Positions 33,378 to 38,685 of a DNA stretch of 59,408 bases are shown here, one piece after another. The stretch comes from Pedobacter glucosidilyticus DSM 23534 (GTDB taxonomy: Bacteria > Bacteroidota > Bacteroidia > Sphingobacteriales > Sphingobacteriaceae): NCBI RefSeq assembly GCF_000425145.1, contig NZ_KE384315.1, forward strand, positions 21,466-80,873. Direction: 5' to 3'. How positions within the stretch are numbered: position 1 is the stretch's first letter; every line of letters starts with the position of its first letter. The translations under genes and the position numbers were made by a program. Under the pieces are notes generated by a model, which saw only the letters and a list, made by a program, of their open reading frames with translations, searched no databases and was not told the origin of the DNA.

Positions 33378-33545
33378 TTATGAATGTTGCTTTTTACGTT
33401 TATTAGCCTTTTTTTTCGATTCTGTTTGCTTTTTATTGGCCTTATAATCTGCTATAAACTGGCTGATTTCTTTTTTTTCTTTTTCAGTTAAAGGTTCACT
33501 TTGTATGATAAAGTCAATGCCTTTTGGTTCTCTAATAAATCCCAT
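33378..33545 (-). CDS. Small hypothetical protein paired with acetyltransferase-like gene
   Basis: 55 residues from the ATG at 33545 (MGFIREPKGIDFIIQSEPLT); an upstream ATG at 33572 lies inside the preceding gene's true coding frame and is rejected. The N-terminal part is compact, and the C-terminus is very Lys-rich (ANKKQTESKKKANKRKKQHS). The start is 4 bp after the restored stop codon of the GNAT-like gene, so the two form a coupled pair. The role is unknown; a small basic protein coupled to a GNAT-like enzyme could be a partner or antitoxin-like protein, but nothing here proves it. Confidence 0.6.
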   Translation of the reverse strand: MGFIREPKGIDFIIQSEPLTEKEKKEISQFIADYKANKKQTESKKKANKRKKQHS

Positions 33546-33549
33546 AATC

Positions 33550-34079
33550 TTAAGTTTTAAAATATTTTTCAACTAATATTTTTGCAGATTCTGTTGGTAA
33601 AATCATTCTGTGCCCGCCAAAATGATAAGCACCTAAAGATTCTTCATAATGGTGTATTGACTTCGTTTTTGCGGTAAAAGCAACAAACCCGTCAAAACCA
33701 TATTGAAAGGAGAGAGCTTACAAGCAAATGCAACTAAATTTCCAGCTACACCTTCATAGAGTTTATTTCGTCCGATATTGAAGGGTGCATTTTCTAGAAG
33801 GTTCATAAAAACATAATCTGTTTCTTTAGTTATGCTCAATAAACCCTGAACAATGTCCGAATTATTGATAATCGTTAGTTTGTAAACTTCTTTAGCATAA
33901 TCTTTTAGTTCGGCTTTCCAGTTGAAATTCCAACCATTTTTAACTGTAATATGTTTACTGTCTTTCAGCGTGAACCTTGCAACTTCAGTTTGAAAACTGT
34001 CGCCAGAAATAGTGTTTTGGATAGAATTGGTCAGCTTATCAACCACAAAATCCAAATGTATTTCTTGCTTTTTTTTCAT
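33550..34079 (-). pseudogene. GNAT-acetyltransferase-like gene with frameshift
   Basis: The frame starting at 34079 (MKKKQEIHLDFVVDKLTNSI) runs to GNLVAFACKLS and then shifts into unrelated sequence stopping at 33633. In another frame the expected C-terminus continues without a gap: FQYGFDGFVAFTAKTKSIHH, YEESLGAYHFGGHRMILPTE, SAKILVEKYFKT, stop at 33550-33552. The break falls at a CTCTCTCC run; removing one CT/TC dinucleotide restores KLSFQYG. The restored protein of about 175 residues resembles GNAT-like proteins (GNLVAFACK...GFDGFVAF core). It is either a pseudogene, a phase-variable gene or a sequencing error. Confidence 0.75.
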
Positions 34080-34200
34080 TCTGTTAATTTACGAAAATAT
34101 TTTAGATGAAAGATGTATCTGTGTACAACAACATACGATATCAGCTTTAAATAACGCAAATTTGTTTCATAAAATCCTTGCTTAAGAGCTATTTGGAGGG

Positions 34201-34327
34201 TTGTGCAACAGTTACCGATGTTGGCGGTAGTTTTTCTATTCTTCAAGTCTAAAGTGTTATATTTTTTACCAGCAAAAACAATTAAAAATTAGCATTGCTC
34301 ATATCAGCTTTAAATGACTCAATTTAT
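34201..34327. repeat. Degenerate cassette-flank repeat, downstream of ParDE module 2
   Basis: Bases 34254-34327 match 35078-35151 at about 68 of 74 positions, and the 16-mer TTGTGCAACAGTTACC at 34201-34216 recurs at 35179-35194. A third, shorter relative starts at 34139 (ATCAGCTTTAAAT). The copies are direct repeats flanking ParDE module 2. This also accounts for the 317-bp gap between the broken acetyltransferase gene and parE. Confidence 0.75.
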
Positions 34328-34396
34328 CTGAGGAAAACTTACTGGAAAGGTATTTAGAGGCTAGTGCATCAGTTATGCGTGTTATGTGTCGCTAGG

Positions 34397-34696
34397 TTAA
34401 TCATTTAATCTGCTTTCAATGTCCATTTGCTGATGCAGAATTCTGATTATTTCTATTTCGTTTTCTTTCAAATTTATTCGATAGAAAATAAAATGTGATT
34501 TTACTTTTGTGTGGTAATACCCTTTTCTGATATGATTAAAATCTTTCCCACTAGTTGGATGTTGAGTTAAATACTCGATTTCATTAAGGATTAAGTTGAA
34601 ATATCTGTCTGCTTGTTCAAGAGACCAAGTTTCGAAAGTGTAAAGCCAAATGTTTTCAATGTCGATTTGAGCTTCATTACTGATTTTATAAGTCAT
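34397..34696 (-). CDS. ParE-family toxin (module 2)
   Basis: 99 residues: MTYKISNEAQIDIENIWLYT, WSLEQADRYFNLILNEIEYL, GYYHTKVKSHFIFYRI, and a C-terminal EIEIIRILHQQMDIESRL, which matches the ParE pattern (RxLHxxMD) well. It overlaps the antitoxin gene by 11 bp. Low similarity to the module 1 toxin indicates independent acquisition rather than duplication. Confidence 0.9.
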   Translation of the reverse strand: MTYKISNEAQIDIENIWLYTFETWSLEQADRYFNLILNEIEYLTQHPTSGKDFNHIRKGYYHTKVKSHFIFYRINLKENEIEIIRILHQQMDIESRLND

Positions 34697-34931
34697 TATT
34701 TTGATGAAGATTATCTAAAAATGTATCTCTGCTAAAGTTTTTTACAAATCCAGATTTTTCACCTTTTACAAGTTCTTTAATAAGCGCAGTTTTTTTTGTT
34801 TCCTCGTGTTCAAACATTCTTAAAGCTGCTCGTACAACCTCACTTGCAGAAGAAAATTTTCCAGTCTGAACTTGTTCGTTAATGAACTTTTCGAAATAGT
34901 CGCCGAGTAGTATTGATGTGTTTTTTGCCAT
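34686..34931 (-). CDS. ParD-family antitoxin (module 2)
   Basis: 81 residues from the ATG at 34931 (MAKNTSILLGDYFEKFINEQ); longer upstream frames lack homology. It has the typical ParD sequence: VQTGKFSSASEVVRAALRMF ribbon-helix-helix, then a toxin-binding tail EHEETKKTALIKELVKGEKS. A 15-bp palindrome (TACCAATAATTGGTA) lies 23 bp upstream. Confidence 0.9.
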   Translation of the reverse strand: MAKNTSILLGDYFEKFINEQVQTGKFSSASEVVRAALRMFEHEETKKTALIKELVKGEKSGFVKNFSRDTFLDNLHQNNDL

Positions 34932-34954
34932 AATGTTAAACTTTACTATAAAGG

Positions 34955-34969
34955 TACCAATAATTGGTA
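34955..34969 (-). promoter_or_regulatory. Palindromic operator upstream of parD module 2
   Basis: TACCAATAATTGGTA, two 7-bp arms around a single base, 23 bp before the antitoxin start codon. Sequence differs from the module 1 operator, consistent with separate autoregulation. Confidence 0.55.
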
Positions 34970-35077
34970 TAAGGAACAATTTTTCTAATCTTAATGTTGT
35001 AGAATGTTTATGGGGTTCGGTTAAATATAATAGCAGTCTGTCTAAAAACCTTAAATAGGTTAAAGTCGAGCTTATCA

Positions 35078-35194
35078 GTATTATATTTTTTACCAGCAAA
35101 AACAATTAAAAATTAGCATCGCTTGTATCAGCTTTAAATGACTCAGCTTATTTAATTAACTCTATATTATCTTGGGGTTTGTGCAACAGTTACC
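35078..35194. repeat. Degenerate cassette-flank repeat, upstream of ParDE module 2
   Basis: Second copy of the 74-bp repeat (35078-35151) plus the 16-mer TTGTGCAACAGTTACC (35179-35194). It follows the DinB gene on the minus strand. Just before it, 35042-35078 resembles 36341-36377 (AAACCTAAATAGGTTAAA...CGAG..TATCAG). Confidence 0.7.
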
Positions 35195-35205
35195 CTTGTT
35201 AGTTG

Positions 35206-35757
35206 TCAGACATTCTTCAATGCATTTTGTATTCTATCAATTTGTTTTAAATGTCTAATAATATGATTTATTAAAAATTGAAAAGTGTCGCCCAATTTTA
35301 ACTTGATTAAACTCGAAATTGAAGTCTGAATTTTAACTTTGTTTAAACTCACATTTCTTGATTGATTTAGCAAGTCTAAAAGTTTGATTTGTTGGTTTAT
35401 AAATTTGTTGATTACCGTTTTGTCAAGATTTGCATTTAATGGATTTTTATCTTTAAATGTTTCCATTTTATTCAACTTTTCTTTTGGCAACATACTTTTT
35501 GCAAAGTAATTTCCTAAAATTCCACTTTTAAATACAATATCAGCTTTAGTGGTTGAATTTTCTATTTTACTTTCTATTTGCGGTAAATAAAAGTCGCCAT
35601 ATAAGTTCAAATGTTCCAAACACTCTAAAATACTCCAAGAAGTTTTATTTTCTTTCCACGTTAATTTATTCAAATCATAGAGTTTTAATTTTTCTGCTTG
35701 GTTTATAATTTGTCTTGTTTGTTCCAAAAGTGTTTGTGTTAGTTTTTCTGATTGCAT
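35206..35757 (-). CDS. DinB-family (DinB/YfiT-like) protein
   Basis: 183 residues from the ATG at 35757 (MQSEKLTQTLLEQTRQIINQ); a longer frame starting at 35817 would run into the regulator gene. Four-helix DinB pattern: WKENKTSWSILECLEHLNLY in the first helices (His of the usual metal site), and LGDTFQFLINHIIRHLKQID near the C-terminus, the canonical H-xxx-H signature. DinB-like proteins are metal-binding and often thiol-transferase-related or stress-linked. It lies 56 bp downstream of a Crp/Fnr regulator, a pairing common in Bacteroidota. Confidence 0.8.
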   Translation of the reverse strand: MQSEKLTQTLLEQTRQIINQAEKLKLYDLNKLTWKENKTSWSILECLEHLNLYGDFYLPQIESKIENSTTKADIVFKSGILGNYFAKSMLPKEKLNKMETFKDKNPLNANLDKTVINKFINQQIKLLDLLNQSRNVSLNKVKIQTSISSLIKLKLGDTFQFLINHIIRHLKQIDRIQNALKNV

Positions 35758-35813
35758 AACTTTAAATTTTATGCAAAGTTCTAAAAAGTGTTTTCCATAA
35801 ATCTTGATTAAAG

Positions 35814-36320
35814 TCAAGACTTTTTTAGTCTTGATAAAGTTTCGGCACTCATTCTCAAATAATTTGCAATATGTCTGTTTGGAATTTCCTGAAAAAGTTG
35901 TGGACTACGTTTTAAAACTCTTTCATATCGTTCTTTTGGCGAATTTGTCAAAATGTCAATTTCTCGTTCCATTTGTTGAATAACCAAATTTTCTAAAATT
36001 TTTGTCCATAGATTTTGATTCTTTTCTTTTTCCAAAAAGATATCAATTTGTTTTTTGGTTACGACTTTTACGACAGTCTTTTTAATTGCTTGAATATATA
36101 AGTCGGAAGGTTTTCCCGTTAAAAAAGAGTCCAACGAAACAATTAAATTTTCTTTGTAGCCAAACCGAATAGTTTGTTCTTCATAATTGTCTAACACAAA
36201 AATTCTCAAACTTCCGCTTTCTACATAATACAAATTAGTGTCAATGCTACCTTTTACTTTCAGAAACTCATTTCTTTCGATTGTAATTTCTTTGTCCGAA
36301 AGCTCAACTATTTCTTTCAT
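35814..36320 (-). CDS. Crp/Fnr-family transcriptional regulator
   Basis: 168 residues, slightly short for the family (about 190). The N-terminal cyclic-nucleotide-binding-like beta roll covers about 10-105 (FLKVKGSIDTNLYYVESGSL, QTIRFGYKENLIVSLDSFLT). The C-terminal winged-helix part (about 115-168) has SPKERYERVLKRSPQLFQEI and IANYLRMSAETLSRLKKS, the DNA-recognition helix. The usual cAMP-contact residues are not evident, as in most Bacteroidota members. It probably controls the DinB gene and itself. Confidence 0.85.
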   Translation of the reverse strand: MKEIVELSDKEITIERNEFLKVKGSIDTNLYYVESGSLRIFVLDNYEEQTIRFGYKENLIVSLDSFLTGKPSDLYIQAIKKTVVKVVTKKQIDIFLEKEKNQNLWTKILENLVIQQMEREIDILTNSPKERYERVLKRSPQLFQEIPNRHIANYLRMSAETLSRLKKS

Positions 36321-36362
36321 TTTATGTTTAGTCCAAGTTAGTCAAAAACCTAAATAGGTTAA

Positions 36363-36536
36363 ATTCGAGCCTATCAGGAGCTAAATATAAGCGATTACAG
36401 TTTTATTTGGCTATCGGAAGGTAAAATTCAAAACGAAGAACCTGATAGTGGGGCTGCTACAAAATTCAAAAAGATTGAGGATGGTATTGACGAACCCTAT
36501 TACGACCGTATGCACCAAAAACTGAAAGCTAATTAG
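36363..36536 (+). pseudogene. C-terminal fragment of an unidentified protein
   Basis: A 57-codon open frame with no start, ending in TAG: AYQELNISDYSFIWLSEGKI, then FKKIEDGIDEPYYDRMHQKL. It looks like real coding sequence (balanced charged helices) but is cut at its 5' end near a copy of the AAACCTAAATAGGTTAAA repeat. It stops just before group II intron remains. Family not recognised. Confidence 0.5.
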
Positions 36537-36806
36537 GGGTAGATGCCGACCATGCTTATGCATGGAGCAGGACAAGAAAAGGAGGATGGCGAATAGCCCA
36601 AAGCCCAATCCTTAATACGACCATAACTATTAAACGGTTAAAGCAAAAAGGCTACATACCCATGCTAGAGATTTACACAAAGCTCAACCCATCAGTTTAC
36701 GAACCGCCGTATAAGAGAACTGTACAGCCTGTCCCGATTTTTCATCGGGATACGGTGGTGTGAGAGGCGCACTCTGTCAGGCTTCTGGCAGAGCCGTCTA
36801 CTCGAT
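36533..36806 (+). pseudogene. 3' remnant of a group II intron (maturase C-terminus, D5 and D6)
   Basis: The frame from 36533 reads LGVDADHAYAWSRTRKGGWR, then IAQSPILNTTITIKRLKQKG and YIPMLEIYTKL, the C-terminal end of Bacteroidota group II reverse transcriptase-maturases. It is followed by intron RNA domains: GAACCGCCGTATAAGAGAAC ... TACGGTGGTGTGAGAGG (domain V) and the CTCTGTC / GGCAGAG hairpin (domain VI), ending near CTACTCGAT at about 36804. The rest of the maturase and the 5' intron end are absent. Domain V carries about 25 extra bases, so splicing is unlikely. It is the only plus-strand element in this island. Confidence 0.75.
36732..36750. repeat. Small palindrome inserted in intron domain V
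   Basis: TCCCGAT / ATCGGGA arms around a 5-nt loop, lying inside the expected domain V tip, where an intact intron would read straight from CTGTAC into GTACGGTGG. Confidence 0.6.
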
Positions 36807-36904
36807 TACCTGCTGGCCTTCTGTCCACCGTGTCGCTGTATGCCTTGTCAATATTGAGTTTTCGTGTCATTATCTGCTGTGTATGTCGGGCTGTGTGGTG
36901 GTGT

Positions 36905-36955
36905 ATTTTTATTTTTTTTGAAGCGTTTGGAAATTTTTTAAAAACAATTTTGTCT
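36905..36955. repeat. Inverted repeat bounding AbiE/transposase module, left arm
   Basis: Contains ATTTTTTAAAAACAATTTT (36933-36951), the exact reverse complement of 41437-41455. Similarity continues on the outer side through a TATTTTTATTTTTTTT stretch paired with AAAAAAATAAAAAT near 41465. It bounds the AbiE and nuclease-transposase genes. Confidence 0.6.
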
Positions 36956-36963
36956 GCGTTGGC

Positions 36964-37030
36964 AAAGCAAGCTCTTTTGCAATTTTTGGTCTGTGCGTTG
37001 GCTTGTGCGAATTGCAAATGTGCTTGCTTT
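36964..37030 (-). terminator. Large hairpin directly downstream of the AbiEii gene
   Basis: 21-bp arms (36964-36984 and 37010-37030; AAAGCAAGC...TTTGCAATT) with two mismatches and a 25-nt loop, 11 bp beyond the toxin stop codon. No long T run. It may stop transcription, or represent an attC-like 3' cassette end. Confidence 0.5.
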
Positions 37031-37040
37031 TAGGGCTGGC

Positions 37041-38039
37041 TTATTTTTCATTTATTCTCATTTGTAATTGCAAAAGTCGTTTTATTAAATTGTCAAACTT
37101 TAAAGGGGCTCCGTAAATCATAAATTTTGTCATTTCTACATAATCTTTTTCGTAATCTTTTACTACTCCTGCCGGTGGAATGATGTTGATTTTACTTGGA
37201 ATATGGTTAGCATAGTCAAGTCCTCGTAATGGATTAAATTTTTCTCTATGAGCAACAATGTTGTTGTATAGATCTATGTTTTTCAAAGCCTCAATTCCGT
37301 GTTCGGTGTCCATCAATTTTTCCAAGTCATACAAGTGTCTTGAAAGTCTGTCAATACGGATTTTTTCAGTTTCCTGTGAAAACTCTTCGTGAAGCAAAAA
37401 CACTTTTTCTAAAAACGTTCTTTGTGGAAGCACAGTCGGTATTGCAAATGGAACGGTTACAAAACTTTGTTGCGGAAAACTTTCGCTTAAAATTGAGTTG
37501 ATTTTTCTTTCTTCAATTGGCTCCATTAATGAACGTGAACTAACTTCTATCAAAACTCTTTGAGGTAAGTATTCTGATGTGTCAATTACTGAATTATAAT
37601 GAATTTCAATTACTTGTGGGTCTTTGTCTGAATCCTTTACTGGTTGTGCAATTAATTTACATTCATCTGTTGCTTTCCATTCGGTCAATATTTTGGTTAA
37701 GTCGTCAAGGAAAGTGGTTGATATGAATTCACAAGATTGTTTCCTAAGATTTTTAATTTGCGTTTTACTGATGTCGCCATCAAAACCAAAAAACTTTCTG
37801 TCAATTGCCAAATCAATATCTTCTGAAAATCTTTCTATCAAGTTCCATCCCTTGCTCAAAGATGTTCCGCCTTTGAAAACAATATTTTTACTGTATGGTA
37901 ATGAAAAAGATGCGTTCAACGCCAATGTTACCCACCAATCTTTTTCAATTGCTACCGATGGTAAGCCAGTTAATTCTGTCGCCTGATTAAGAATTTCAAT
38001 TCTTCTTTCCTTTGATAATGCTAGCCAGTTGGTATTCAT
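37041..38039 (-). CDS. AbiEii-type nucleotidyltransferase toxin
   Basis: 332 residues from the ATG at 38039, which overlaps the antitoxin stop codon as ATGA. A longer frame from 38072 is less likely. The core nucleotidyltransferase motif is NIVFKGGTSLSKGWNLIERF followed by SEDIDLAI (GGTS...DxD), with the third acidic strand near RVLIEVSSRSL and the helical C-terminal part including FLEKVFLLHEEF and LSRHLYDLEKLMD. AbiEii toxins transfer nucleotides to tRNA acceptor ends and cause reversible growth arrest or abortive infection. Partner of the DUF6088/AbiEi-like gene immediately upstream. Confidence 0.9.
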   Translation of the reverse strand: MNTNWLALSKERRIEILNQATELTGLPSVAIEKDWWVTLALNASFSLPYSKNIVFKGGTSLSKGWNLIERFSEDIDLAIDRKFFGFDGDISKTQIKNLRKQSCEFISTTFLDDLTKILTEWKATDECKLIAQPVKDSDKDPQVIEIHYNSVIDTSEYLPQRVLIEVSSRSLMEPIEERKINSILSESFPQQSFVTVPFAIPTVLPQRTFLEKVFLLHEEFSQETEKIRIDRLSRHLYDLEKLMDTEHGIEALKNIDLYNNIVAHREKFNPLRGLDYANHIPSKINIIPPAGVVKDYEKDYVEMTKFMIYGAPLKFDNLIKRLLQLQMRINEK

Positions 38040-38638
38040 CGAATGGATTTTATTAATATTTTGTTTATCCAAGCTGGTGCAAGTTTGGCATCATTCAATC
38101 TATTCTCTATTTTTTCCTTTTGGAGAAGTGTTTGAATTTTTAAAAGTGTTTCATCATCTACTTTTAATTGACCAATAGTTTTTAGTGCTTGAATTACTAA
38201 ACTGCTTATTTCGCCTTGTGCTAATAAATTTTTTGGACTTGTATTTTTAAAAGTAATTGTACGCTTTCCAACTTTAATACTTCTTGCTGCCCCATCGGTT
38301 AGATAAACTACTTTCATAGGAACTTGGGTTGATAACCCCAATTTATTTAATGCCTGAACTCCTGTTGGGACAATTCTTGCTTTGTCTCGCCTTGCAATTG
38401 CTTTGGCTATATCTTCGGTTGATGGAAATAGAACCCCAAGTTCATTGTCAATTTTGGGATATAAGTAAATGCCGTGAGCTAAGCGAACAAGTATTTCCTT
38501 TTCTTTCAATCGCAACAAGGCTTTCTTAACGCTTTCGGGGTTACCATAGTCTAAGAAGTCGTCCACAAAAAGAACACTTCCTTTTAGATGTGATTTCAGC
38601 ACTTCGGCAATCTTATTTTCTACTATTGGTCGTTCCAT
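38036..38638 (-). CDS. AbiEi-like antitoxin / transcriptional regulator (DUF6088)
   Basis: 200 residues. The N-terminal winged helix (about 1-65) reads DDFLDYGNPESVKKALLRLK and EILVRLAHGIYLYPK, the typical AbiEi start. The middle has IAKAIARRDKARIVPTGVQA and ALNKLGLSTQVPMKVVYLTD. The C-terminal part carries KRTITFKNTSPKNLLA. AbiEi antitoxins neutralise AbiEii and repress the operon by binding inverted repeats. One such repeat (GTCCCAAAT...ATTTGGGAC) sits 14 bp before its start codon. The stop codon overlaps the toxin ATG by 4 bp. Confidence 0.88.
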   Translation of the reverse strand: MERPIVENKIAEVLKSHLKGSVLFVDDFLDYGNPESVKKALLRLKEKEILVRLAHGIYLYPKIDNELGVLFPSTEDIAKAIARRDKARIVPTGVQALNKLGLSTQVPMKVVYLTDGAARSIKVGKRTITFKNTSPKNLLAQGEISSLVIQALKTIGQLKVDDETLLKIQTLLQKEKIENRLNDAKLAPAWINKILIKSIR

Positions 38639-38651
38639 TACGATTTATTTC

Positions 38652-38678
38652 GTCCCAAATTTAGCAAATATTTGGGAC
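38652..38678 (-). promoter_or_regulatory. Inverted repeat in the AbiE promoter
   Basis: GTCCCAAAT (38652-38660) and ATTTGGGAC (38670-38678), perfect 9-bp arms with a 9-bp spacer, between the transposase-fusion stop codon and the antitoxin start. Location and symmetry fit an AbiEi operator. Confidence 0.6.
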
Positions 38679-38685
38679 AATATTA

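Noticed and set aside
36742..37033. Small ORFs on both strands downstream of AbiEii
   Set aside because: They lie in intron domain VI and palindromic non-coding DNA; no protein-like composition.
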